From assembly GCA_030248295.1 (NCBI GenBank), contig JASANH010000776.1, positions 62,001 through 126,000 on the forward strand: DNA of 64,000 bases, in the 5' to 3' direction. Positions 35,085 to 46,216 of the stretch are shown piece by piece. The translations under genes were made by a program, and so were the position numbers. The DNA is from Mesodorylaimus sp. YZB2_4. Lineage: Eukaryota; Nematoda; Enoplea; Dorylaimida; Dorylaimidae. The notes beneath the pieces are model-generated. The model saw nothing but the letters and a program-made list of their open reading frames with translations, was not told the DNA's origin and did no database searches. Numbering within the stretch: position 1 is the stretch's first letter; the number at the start of each line of letters is the position of its first letter.

Positions 35085-35602
35085 CTCGGACAGCCTCGTG
35101 TGCCCTGCCTTAGAAAGCCTCGCAGAGGCTTGAACAGGTGTAAAAGAAGCTTTAGCTGGAGGCTCGCTGGAAGTTCGTTTACGAGTAAGGGTACCTGAAG
35201 GTCTTATATCCAAAATGGCCCCTGTCGTCCTTTGGCCGAATAGTCTTATCTCGGATGGTAATTTTTTGATCGCTGTTGCTTTCCGAAATTTTATCACGTG
35301 TCAGAGCTTGGTATCAATCTCCTATCTACGTACGTGCTGTATTGTACTCGTAAACTCTTGTAGGTTGTTCTTCACTCTCACACGTGTTCAAGCAACCGTT
35401 TGTGACCTGCATAATTTGTACCATCGCTTTCTTTAGCAGTCGGAAGCAAAACACTCCCTATTCTACTGCTTCTCCGTCGAAGACGTCATGACAGGCCATT
35501 GATGGATCATACTTTTTTAGGGGGAATAAGTAAACCTCATTCGTAATCCCTGAGCCCTTTCAAATCGTGTATGCGTTGGGGCTTACGGTATTACAGTGGC
35601 GC

Positions 35603-35617
35603 GGGGGGGGGGGGGGG
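35603..35617 (+). repeat. G15 mononucleotide tract
   Basis: Fifteen consecutive G on the plus strand. Confidence 0.9.
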
Positions 35618-36066
35618 AAGCGAAATTAAAGGCTCGACTTCGCATGGCCCTACTTTCATTTCTGACTAATTGAATCAAACTCCTTTGAATGTGCGGCTGT
35701 ACATAAATTCAACAAGACGGGATGATCACACGAAGATCTTCACGAGAAACTTCTATGTATGTAGCGCACCCTACTGGTACAGTACTGTATTGCATGTGCG
35801 AGTACCTACTATACCAGTACAGCCTGCTCATTGCGGTCATGTACATACATATATACATGCCATCGTATGCACTACCAAGCATGGAGCGCAGTCTTATCTC
35901 TACCACTCTACTTACATCATTATTGATATCTGATAAGTAAAGGAAATCGATAACGCAAATCAGCAATGCTCAGTCACAAAGACTATTATCATTAACTATT
36001 CATTACTCGAGGCCAAAAAAAGTGTAAGTCGATCTGAGAAAGAAACTCTGGAATCCAAACGAGTAT

Positions 36067-38181
36067 CTAGGCAGCGCCAGTCTTGGACTTCGGAGTGCGA
36101 TCAAATGTCAAACTGCCCGGTACGTAATCATAATTGGGAATTCCCCTGAAAAATATTTTCTATTTGCAGTAATCTTCCGAATGAAATCGATAAAACGAAG
36201 ACTTTGACATCTGCTTGCTGGATTACAACTAGATCAAATGTGCACGCGCACAGTATCTGGCTCATGATTCAAACTAAACTAACTCAGCTGCCATTGGCAA
36301 CCCCATTAAATACCAGCAAGATCATCCCTGCCAGGCAAGATAATTTTTCAGCTACTAGAGGCGTACGTGCACCACTCAGCGATCACTGTAACCAGCGCAG
36401 CCAGACGGCGGGGAGATATGAGAGACCGAAGTCTCAAAAAACCTGGACTGGAACAAGGCAAGTCTCGCGACTCTACCTGCCGCTGAAAATCAACCGGAGA
36501 GGTTGACATCTCCAGCCAGGGGAGAAAATCTCCCGTCCGCCAGGAATGTTGGTACATCATCCTGCCAAAATCATGCACACAGATCCAGTCCTACAAAGAA
36601 ACATACCTCCGCTTTATCACTGGCGTCCGTTTTCCACTGGACTTTACGGGTGAATCAGCACGAGTTTTATTAGCATTTGATCCCACAGGTTGCTGCTTTC
36701 CATCCAATCGCACACCAGTTCCAGTGAATGGCTGGAAGAAAAGTTAGCCTCAACTCATTTTCGATCAGGTCTACTCCAAAAAAGTACTTGCCTGGAAACC
36801 GAGTTCTATTGGTGGTGTAGTGCTCGGCTATAAATTACAGTAAACAAAAAGAGTATGGAATGTTAACACAACGCAAACCAGCAGCTTACGGGTGTTGTTG
36901 GTTCAGCTGGTTTCGGTGCCTTCGGTTGCGGCTCGACATATCCAACTGGTGCATCAAATTCAACCTAAAACAGAGTCATCTCGACAAAAAGGCCATATTG
37001 ATCGTTCATCCTCACGTTCATATCGCAATCAATAATCGATACGGCATTAGCTGGCTTCAAATCTTGGACCAATAATTCATAACTCTAAAATTAGAGAATA
37101 AGCTCTTTGAGGTAAGCAATCATGACTGACTATGATTCACCTTATTATTGTATACGAAAGCTATTATATCGTTCTTCGTCAAACACGCATAACCACGCAG
37201 CTTGACTTCCAACCTGAAAAAGTCAGATTTTTAAAAAAAGACATGGTTAGTTCTCGTAGACTTACACAGCTCGGGGATTGGAGATTTCCAAGAAATCAGT
37301 GCTTTGCGGCTTGAATTTGACGTAGGTCCCAGTAGGCAACGAAACATACTCGATTCGCACATTATCGCCTTCTTTCAAAAGTAAATTTTGCATCATCTGT
37401 AAACGAAAACAAATTGCGTAGTTCGTGAACACTGTCCGCAAATGCACTTACCCAATGGGGCATGTAACATTTTCCTTCTTCTTGGTGAAATTCGTACACA
37501 CCGCAATGGCTTGAGCGTTGGCGCGTCACGTCCGCATTGGTAACTTTGAACAGGAGAGGATACGTTATGTGCATTCGGTCTGAAATAAGGAATTTTAGCA
37601 GATTAGGAGACAAAATTGATCAACTTTGCATCGCTTACTCAACCAGTCCAAAGCGCTGTGCGGCAAGAGCACTTAAAACAAAGAAAATTAACTTATAACT
37701 AACTGTACGCACAAATATTCAAAGGCAAAGCTGCGGAGCATCACCCGTCACGGCGATGTTTCAGCCGCGGACCAGGTCGAAGACTTTATTGGCTGCTTTT
37801 GTAAAAGGGCAAAGACATGAAGCCACAACATGGATTAGACATGAAAGATCTAATGCGCCACATCCGCAATTTTGTCGCTATCATATCATTTGGCACGCCC
37901 CAAGTCGGGATTTTTTCAAAGAGCCAACCACAAAAATCGCCTTACCTTTTCCACTTTCATTCATCTCTTGTAACTTTTCCTTCGATTTTTCGTCCGAATA
38001 CATAATCATAGAGTAGACGCGGTACTGAGCATTGAAATTGGGGCGAATAACTTGAAACTGTAACGACAAAAATCAGTCAAGTTACTGAGTTATTCCCAGA
38101 AAATTAATTTTTTTTCATCTAGATCTAAAAAATGAATTAGTCCAGAAGGCATGCTCGAACTGAATACTGACAGCTTACCAT
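36067..38181 (-). CDS. UFD1: Ubiquitin fusion degradation protein 1 (UFD1)
   Basis: UFD1 pairs with NPL4 as a p97/CDC48 cofactor that delivers ubiquitinated substrates for ER-associated and nuclear degradation. Exons in gene order: 38181-38179 (start codon only), 38057-37946, 37671-37639, 37579-37452, 37396-37266, 37213-37141, 37084-37016, 36964-36890, 36827-36792, 36731-36607, 36145-36067; 287 residues (human 307). The double-psi barrel shows [53 protein letters not shown]-like ISNPRAVLEV and [20 protein letters not shown]. The C-terminus has [17 protein letters not shown] and [10 protein letters not shown], the p97/NPL4-interacting motifs. The intron between 36792 and 36731 uses a GC donor (cag|gcaagt). 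The start codon is split off by an intron placed directly after ATG, which is the least certain junction. Confidence 0.92.
36401..36543. repeat. Dispersed repeat related to the element at 19134
   Basis: Sits in the last UFD1 intron. Ends ccagacggcggggagat and atctcccgtccgccagg are imperfect inverted repeats. The interior shares gactgga-caaggcaagt, gcgact and a central palindromic region with the element at 19134-19305, in the same orientation. It looks like a second, diverged member of one small non-autonomous family. Confidence 0.45.
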
Positions 38182-38494
38182 ATTGACAGATGAAGCTCGA
38201 AAAATGATTCCCACGAAGCGAAAATTGCCGAACCACTTTCCTCCTGCAGCGGCTTTCGAAATAATATGTTTGCGCGCATAACAGACTGAACAGTGCTGAC
38301 CGCGGTACGTCCCCGGCTGCTCTACCGGTGGAGAGATCATATCGCATTCTGGAATTGGAGTGCTCAACTGCAGGGCTCATCGTGCTAAGCCGCCAGCTCA
38401 CACATAAAAAAAAAGAACAGTTATGATCATTTTCGAGGGCTTTTGGGGCTGTTCCTACAGTACAAATCAGCATGCCATATTTGACGCCCATACC
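38182..38494. other. Upstream region of UFD1
   Basis: Promoter and leader of the minus-strand UFD1 gene. No other gene seen. Confidence 0.35.
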
Positions 38495-39313
38495 AGATCG
38501 AACGGAGCACAGCAGCACTCGTGACACAACAGCACAGTTCAGAAGGGCCGTTCAAAGCGTGACAAAAACTCGATCTATCAAGCACTAATATCATTGGGCC
38601 GTCACTCCGTCTCGTCCTTGCTGGACATCAGCACCTCGAACTCGTTTAACAGTTCAGCGAATGTCGGTCGCTCGACTGGATTCGAGTTAGTAGCGGGACG
38701 GAAGATGGGCTTTGAGATGTTAGCGCGACGCATCTGCGATTTTCCAACGGTCGGTCGGGCGCCTCGTTTTAAAAGCTTTGTCAGCTTAGCCGGACTAACG
38801 TCTACAAAAGAAAGAAATGGTGATGCTTATCTGGGTTAAGACACAAATTGACTCACTGTCGAACGGGTTCTTTCCTTCGCTGAAGAGCTCGCACATACGA
38901 ATGCCCACACGTCGGACTTGCCTGAAAAGTATCTATTTTGGAGGGCAAATGGAGCTGGCTGACATCGGCGAGCGTAGTCGTAAATCGGTTTTTGTTGAAC
39001 ACCTCTGGAGCCAGCCACTGTTGAGCGAAGGCCGTATCTCCTGAAACTTGAGGCCTTGGAAGCACAATACCAACGATGGCCTCCGACTGACTTACGTGCC
39101 ATCTTGTAGATGCCCGTTTCGTCCGAGGGCCGCCATACCAAAGTCGCATATCGTGGCCTCCACCTTGATCGGGTTCGGCGACGTGATGTTGATAAGCACA
39201 TTCCGTGCGGCGAACGATTCCTTTGCTCTCAAGGTACGCCATGCCCCGATAGATCCAAAATAAGAAAACGCCATGAACCTATGCAAAACAGCAAACTAGA
39301 ATTTCCCCCCTAA
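38495..39313 (-). pseudogene. Partial duplicate of the Src-like kinase gene (3' exons), disabled
   Basis: Near-identical to 56605-57440, covering the last four exons with their introns and 3' flank, so it arose by DNA duplication, not retroposition. It stops just inside the next intron, so SH3, SH2 and the kinase N-lobe are absent. Lesions relative to the intact copy: a 12-base deletion at about 39209 removes His-Arg-Asp-Leu of the catalytic loop; a deletion of about 7 bases near 38899 shifts frame; and the donor at about 38970 has changed from gt to ct (plus strand gtac to gtag). The final exon (about 38606-38801) is still open. It cannot encode an active kinase. Confidence 0.85.
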
Positions 39314-39599
39314 CCGAAGTGACCTGACTGTTAGCTTCTATTAGGCTAATCTGCTCTGGCTCTCGATACAGGATTCAGCACGCGCTGCTTATTGCTTGTC
39401 GGCAAGCCATGATACGGCGACCAGTTCGTGACGACCTAGTGAGGTTCGTGCGGAATGATCCCAGGACAGCACCATTCTCCACTCACCACACAAGGGCACA
39501 ACGCAGCCTCAACATCACATGACATGAGCATGAAGATCTCGACACACACAGAGGGGTAACAGGCCGTCGCCTATCACTTTCCTTCTTTCACGAACTGGA

Positions 39600-41067
39600 A
39601 TTCGTTGTCGCAATCAGTGAAGCGCGGGTCAGTGAAGCGCACGCTCTTAGCCGCAGACACTCGTTGCAGGGCTCTCGACGAGGCGGTAGTCTGGCTCGTC
39701 TTCGACCTGAAAACAAATGAAAGCTTAAATCTATGGATGACACCCGGAACTAAAGCGCTCTTACTTCAGGCCCTCCAGATATCCGCCGAGGATGATCATG
39801 AGCTCGGCCCAGGCCGGACACACTTTTTCGAACGGCGTCGTCTCTTTCATTCGCAACACGATCTCGGGATCGACTTCGTTGATCCAAGGCAGCCCTCCGC
39901 TTCCCCACTTGGCGATGGTGTAGTAGAGCGACCAGATGTTCTCCTTTCGTCCCACGTCCTGCATGTGGTGGTCGCCTTCGAGGCGCATCGAACCGTACCT
40001 CGGAAACCGGCCTTCTTTCGCTCGGGGCGCACGTGTCCGTTGATCAGGTGCTCGCGACACAGACCGTAGTCGAGCAGGTACACGACAGACGCCGTCGACA
40101 TCGAGCCACCCATCGCAAAGTTGACTGAACAAGGCAGGGCTCGGTATATTCGGCAAATGCGAGACGTCAAATTACTTACGACCTTGATGTCGCGGTGGAG
40201 CCAGCCGACGATCTGCATGTCCCGAATGGCTTCCAGACATTGGATGGCCAATCACATCGCCGTGCTCGTCGAATAGCGTTTGACCGGCAGCGGGCATCGT
40301 CGTCGCAACGACTTCAGGTTCGGACCGACCAGCTGCATCGTCAGGTAGTTGAAGTCACTGCCGATTTTCCCAGCGGCCACGTACATTGGGCTGTGTGGGC
40401 GGCCTGAAAAGAGGACCATCGTTAGCCGGAATCGTGCCGGAAAGTCAGCCAGTTTACCTTGCACCGATCGCAAGACCGTAGTTTACAGAGCCAACAGGGG
40501 CGTCGGACATTTGAGACTCTCGATTTTGACAGCGACCCATCCGTTCTGTATCGACTGGTCTCGTGCCGAGTATACTTGACCAAACGCACCGCCGTGCAGC
40601 TTCTGCACCTAAAGGAGAAAGAAGAGACGTTGAACCGCGCTTCCTTCGCGATGCACACCTGAGACGCCTGAGACATGAACTGATGATGAGAAACCTAAAG
40701 TACCGAGATGGCTTACCATTTTGAATCGATTCGTGATCACAGCGCCCGGCCCGAAGTAGTCGGCCTCGCTCGTCTCCGTTGCTGCTTCGTCCAGATGCGG
40801 TTTCTTGTCGGCCATCCGAGTCAACTCGCGCTGCATGAACAGCATCAGCGATGCCTTGCGCCTCTGAGTGGAAGAGCCTAGCTGGATTTGGATAGAGACG
40901 AAGCAGCAGGGCCGACTTACCTCGTCACTGTCCATGGCCGTCATCGACATGTCGGCATTCCGTTTCAGCGTCTTCTGCGATTCTCCCGGAGGCCGAACGG
41001 CGATCAGGTTGCCTCGAGCGCTTGGAATCGGCTTCACCAATTGGGCTTGCTTGGCCGTGCCCAACAT
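39600..41067 (-). pseudogene. Tau-tubulin-kinase-like (CK1 superfamily) pseudogene
   Basis: Former exons in gene order: 41067-40921, 40863-40717, 40608-40458, 40403-40180, 40124-39765 and from 39706. Kinase landmarks: GGAFGQVYSARD (glycine loop), VAVKIES, QLVGPNL, GWLHRDIK, YLLDYGLCR (DFG position) and GRKENIWSLYYTIAKW. The worm-type HRDIKPSNFAMG motif is mutated. Disabling changes: in-frame TAA at 40483-40485; in-frame TGA at 40252-40254; loss of two bases at the end of exon 40180 after HRDIK; a frameshift after RGTVR near 39990; and a one-base loss at the 39706 exon start. The DFG Phe is Tyr. Introns are retained, so it is an unprocessed pseudogene. Large TTBK-like families are typical of nematodes; the parent gene is not in the window. 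Confidence 0.85.
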
Positions 41068-42297
41068 CGTGGCGCTCCACGTCGGCGATCACACTCAACG
41101 GTACTCGACGATCTCGACGACGACGGACGGAAAGACTCTCGTGACAGCAGGAAACTGTCGACTGCTCTCGACGGCTGCAAGTCTTGGAATGAGCACGCTT
41201 CCTCAATCGTCAACTTTGCGTTGCTGCAAAACCAAACTACTCGTATAATAGAGTAGACAGCCACTCATGATAACATACTATTTTATTGTAAAGTGACTTG
41301 TAGACTTATGAATTCAAAACTGGACTTGATAAAGACATTGACTTGTTGACAGCGCTGGCACTGCGCTAAAGTAGGAGGTTTAAGATCTGGACTTGTGACC
41401 CAGCCCGAGCCATTCTGGTGGCATAAACAGATAGTCTAACATTACACAGAGCGTTGCAGGCACCCCTTGAGTCACGGCGTGAAGTTCAGGAATCGTTGTC
41501 TCAGTGATCCATATTTTGCTATAAGCCTACCAGGCTCAGGCCAAATCTACTTTCCAGCCCAGAGATGTGTTTGGTTCGCCAGAATGGATTTCGAGGAAAG
41601 AGGAAAACTGGTAGATTTATGGGAATCACTGAGGAAGAGACTCTGGGTCTTGACAAACAGGGCTCAATTCATTTTGGACAAGCATCGGTTTGAGGATACT
41701 TTTCTGAAGTCTTTTTTCATGCAAGAATAGAAAAAAAGCGATGGAACAAAAATTAAAAAAAAAAATAATGATAAAAAAGGGGTATCTCGTTTGTGTGGTC
41801 TAGCGCATTTGTCAGTCTGTTTCTAACTGGGATTGTCAGCTGTGGTAGTCCGTTACCTTATTTGCACAATGAGTATGCACGCGTGTGTTTGCGTCTGCTT
41901 TACACTCTAGTCATGATTTCACAGGTTGCTCCACGGTTTTTTTGTCACGAACCAAAGTGTTTGAGTATTTGCTTATGATTTTTCCAGGATGTAGATACTT
42001 TTTTGATTAAATGGTGATACGAAAAAAAAGAGGCTCAGGGCTAGAGAAGACCTCGGAGAAGACAAGTCCGTATTCGCCGTCACGTGACCGTAGAACATGT
42101 ACGTCACAACATTGAAGGTGATACACACAGTGAAACAGACGACCAGTCTGGGGTCTCACCGTTTGTTTCAGTAGGGGTCTTACCGTCGCCCGCCCCCTTG
42201 TTCTGTCGTAGCTGGGCTAACCGTAAGACAGGGGCGGGGCTGGATGGCGGCCGAGCCTAGCGGACCAGGCGTCAGTCCCAGGTCTGTGCAGTCTAGT

Positions 42298-42331
42298 TTT
42301 TGAGCTCACGTTGAGAGACGTGAGCTCAAAA
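42298..42331. repeat. Perfect 14-bp inverted repeat (hairpin)
   Basis: Arm ttttgagctcacgt, six-base loop tgagag, arm acgtgagctcaaaa. No mismatch in 14 base pairs; function unknown. Confidence 0.85.
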
Positions 42332-43890
42332 CCCGCATCTAAATACGCAGTCTCGACCGCAATACAATATACCATAGATAGCGCAGTCCGATTTAGTGGA
42401 TGAGTTGTTCAACTAGCTGGAATGGCAGATGAATAAAGAGCTACAGGAAACTGTAGCGTTGTGAAAACTAATACCTAATGATTCGGATGAAATAAAACCT
42501 CGATTCTAACAGCACCACTTGAACATTACGGCCTAACTGCAAAACACTTCAGCCAAGAGGCATTAACGAACTGGTGACGCTGGAAACTGGCAACTTATAA
42601 TAAGTGCACCTATACACAAGCAAAAATTAATCTTTGCAGATAAAAGTTCAGAAGAAGATGCAACGGATATTGAACCCGCGCCATTTTTCGACTGTACACT
42701 GTGCTTGTTGCGCACGATTTTGCTCGAGTTGAAATCGTGCGCCTTGATCCATTCCATCACTCGTAAGCTCCGAGTCGTCGACTCTTCCGGGTTGCCTTTA
42801 TGTTTATTGTAAAGATCCGTGGCAGGCGTAAGAACCTTATTACAACCATTGGTGGGTGTTGCAAGCGGTATAAGCGTGTTACACAGAGTGAACCTGTGGA
42901 AACCTGCGGACACTATGGACTCTAAGATCATGCCCCAAAAATTGATCCGGATGGCTTTTCAACTGGTAGGACTGGGTACGGTTGGCTGAGATGTCGTACA
43001 TTCCTGCTTCAAAGATACAAGAAGTTTTTTCCTGCAGTGGTTCAACAAGTCGTGGACTGGATGACTGTCCCTATGGCTCAGGACGGTGAGACATCGTTGG
43101 AATTTTGGATTTGATCTGCATGTTTTGCACAATCTTTCCTGCGATGCTCACTGGGTAGGGATACTCTGCAATTTCCTCTTTCGTACCTTTCCCTGGTCTC
43201 TCTGCTCTCCCCAGCCTGATCAGCTTGTTCAAATTTGCTTAAGCCAGCTGATCTGTCTGTCGGCCAGTTTGATTGCAGATCTCCCATTCTTTAGTCAACA
43301 TGAGTTGACCTGATCTGGGTGATTTATGTGATGGATCTAATGGAACTGCTTTGTCAGCTTTATCTGGCCTAATCTTTCCGATCTGTATTTGATCTGCCCT
43401 AGCACTGACGTGCACAAAGTTTGCAGTGACAGCTGATCCAGGACATCACCAACAAAAAGCACACACCGTTCTTGTCCACTCACGCACAACAGGTCGTCTG
43501 CACAAACACAGCCACGATCGTTCGACTTCTCTTCGCCCTCTAGTTTCCCCTTGATGGCCTTCTTGCCGTCATTTTTCTTCTTCTTGTGCGTCAGAAGCTT
43601 TGCCGTAGCTAGCATCAAGCCGTATGTACAGTGTAAGCCAAACAACTGTGGGCAGGGTCGCATGGCGGCTACAGTATATGTTCCCTTTATTCACTTGTTT
43701 CATCCACGTTCGCCTCTGAGTAAGCTGGCGTGTCGTTTGGTGCTTCAGTATTTTCTTTTCTAGTGTTAAACTGCTTTAAGGTTCTTTGTAAAAAAGTCGC
43801 AGATTATTAAAAAATACCTCGCTCAGCGAATTCAATTATGACCACTACCACGTCACGCCCTTCCATTGAAAGAGACAAAGACTAGCTGGA

Positions 43891-44010
43891 AGTATAGTTC
43901 AATGCGATGCGTCAAATAAGCTTGCGATGTGACGCTACCTTTTTACATTGTCAGTTCACCCAAAAGTGTCGCATCGCACGCTTATTTGACGCATCGCATC
44001 CAACTATACT
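43891..44010. repeat. Foldback element with about 43-bp inverted arms
   Basis: Left arm 43891-43934 starts agtatagttcaatgcgatgc; right arm 43968-44010 ends in its near-exact complement, with only about four differences. A 33-bp unique loop separates the arms. The structure suits a foldback transposon or MITE relic, or a source of hairpin RNA. Confidence 0.75.
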
Positions 44011-44120
44011 TTGGGCTTTAAAGTTTTGATACAAAAAAGATATGCACGAAGCAGGAGGGACAATATGTCATAGCTCAAAGCAATGGCCCTTGACCCATGC
44101 TGCAACCTTTCCTGACATTC

Positions 44121-44230
44121 TGGGAAGAGTCGATAGCATCGAGAAGGCAGTGGTTCAACGTTCCTTACTTGTAGAGCAGCTGGGTTCGTCCCAGGTTCGA
44201 TCCCCAACGATGGAGCTGGTTTGGAAAACC
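44121..44230 (+). repeat. tRNA-derived SINE-like trace
   Basis: Contains cttgtagagcagctggg and, nearby, the B-box-like core caggttcgatcccc. The cloverleaf cannot be closed, so a SINE head or tRNA relic is more likely than a tRNA gene. Confidence 0.35.
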
Positions 44231-46216
44231 CTAAATCCTCTGTGAGACCAGCCAGACCGAAGGGCACTTACACTCTTCCATCGACGCGCCCTAGTGGAGA
44301 GACAGAAGCAAAGCTAGTCGTAGCGGGCATCCATCCATCTGTGCAGACGCAGAGGGAACTGTCATGGCGCGACGTGACTTCCATTCTAACATGTGCAGCT
44401 CGAGCTACGAGTGCGGACTCTTTATTTTCCACTCAGCCAGCGCCTGAAACGTACTTAGAAAGCGAAAACTTCCTACTTCCGACTTCTGCGATCCTGTTCA
44501 ATGTGCTCAGCTTCTCAGGAGGAATCAAAAATATTCTATGCGAACTGAAGGAGAACCAAAGATGCACGCTAATATCGTAGCTTTCTGGTCGATCAGAAGA
44601 CTGGTAAGTCTTTTTGGGTCGTGTTGTTTTGATTTTTCTGTGATGTGACAGCATTGTGTCACTGATCAAGGTCCTGTTTTGAACTAGCAGTAGTAAGTGT
44701 AGCACAGAACTTTTAGGGCGTAAGAGAGGAGAAACTTCATTGACACCTTTTCCGCGAGGACACCTTTTTCAGTCACATGACGGACGTCCCTTCGTTGGAT
44801 CAGGTCCTGATTTAAAATTTTGTATTTTCCTCACGTTATCCCCTCCCAGCTCCCTCTTGCCCGCGCCAATTTTGGACCTGTCACTGGATCAAACCGAACA
44901 CATTGCTTCAGGCTTGTCTATTGGGTGTTACCAAATCACTAGTTTTAATCGATCGATTCCTGCACTTACTTGGAGGATAGGGATTTTCGTGCCCAGGAAT
45001 ATGGCTGTGGTGGCTGAGAATTCATGTGCCTTTCTAAAAACCGGAAAAGAAGTGAAAGTAATAAATAGAGTGGACGGAAGTTAGGTGAGCCCTTGGAAGA
45101 AGTCCCTTGGCATTAGGTTAATCCGCATCCCTATCTTGCTGTAAGTGTCGGATGCTTCGTTCACTTTTTCTCTTTAATACAGTCGGTATCAGAGCTCGTC
45201 AAGTGATCGAAAAACTTGCCGTCCAACAAAAATTGACTCTCGACTTCAGCTCAACAGTTATGCAAAACTACAGTTGTTGTAAAGGAGAATTTATACTTCG
45301 TATTCCCAGGTCTCGTCTCCAATAAACGCCACTCTACGCAGCTAGGTGTTGACTGACGTTTGTGCCATTTTCTGATAGGTGCTTCCTGTTTGCGACTGCA
45401 TCGAAATTCTTTGCAATCCAGTAGCTTCCGAGGCTGTCAAGATGTCAGCGCGAGTAGCGAGGGGCGTCAATACTCCCCGACATTGCGTAGACGAGGGGCA
45501 TAGGTCCAGTTTTTAGAGCTCCGATTGCAGGTCTATTTGTCAATAATGGGAGCCAATTGGTTAGCAATAAAACTGACTGCAGCAGAAGTTTCAAAAAGCC
45601 AATGACTTCCAAGGAAAACAGAGAGTTTTTCGCTCGGTACATGTAAGCTTCGTCTGGCCCGTACTGGTCCCATTTATCAAAAGGAGGAAGCGCCTATCCG
45701 CAGAATCATATCCTAGCTGCTGGCTTTGATGCATTAGCGCAGTTGCTGGAGTCGGAGGGCGCACGTCGGCTGGCTCACCTTGTAATCTATGATGTCTGAT
45801 GTAAAGAAGTTCAACCGACAGTTCTATTTTATCATTTGCCTTGTATTTGAGTCAGTTGAGTCGAACGATCACGATCTTAGGTTTTAAGAAAACATCCAAG
45901 GAACCAAAAAGCTGCCATCATTTACCAAGTCGACATCGCAAGAAGTTGCTGGTGCAGAGGGTGATGGTTGGCCATAGCGGTGCCACGCCCCATTTTTGCA
46001 TAAGAAGTGGCTTAAAGTTTTGAGGCTCGATTGAAATTCACAACTGCCATTTGGACTTGGGTTTGAAAAGCGAGAGACGGGATTTGTTTAACAAAAATCC
46101 CAGAAGGCTTCGGCGTTCGAATTGCATTCAATAAATTCCTCACCTCCATTCTTTGTTGCCAGACCAGAATTATCCCCTCACTCGTCAAACTTTGTTTACT
46201 CGGGTCGGCGACTATA

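Larger units (their letters stand above)
34513..36066. other. Intergenic region rich in G tracts and tRNA-like relic
   Basis: Upstream of the unknown minus-strand gene and downstream of UFD1. It holds three of the four G15 tracts and the SINE-like trace. No coding exon supported. Confidence 0.4.
41068..46216. other. Gene-poor region with hairpins and repeat traces
   Basis: About 5.1 kb without a supportable exon chain. Open frames of 87-119 codons (41467-41730, 44221-44580, 44740-45084) have no recognisable domain. An A-rich stretch lies at 41732-41780. Two striking inverted repeats and a tRNA-like trace are listed separately. Confidence 0.4.

Noticed and set aside
41467-41730. 87-codon plus-strand open frame
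   Set aside because: Protein-like near its end but with no known domain, no splice partner and an A-rich flank; not enough to call a gene.
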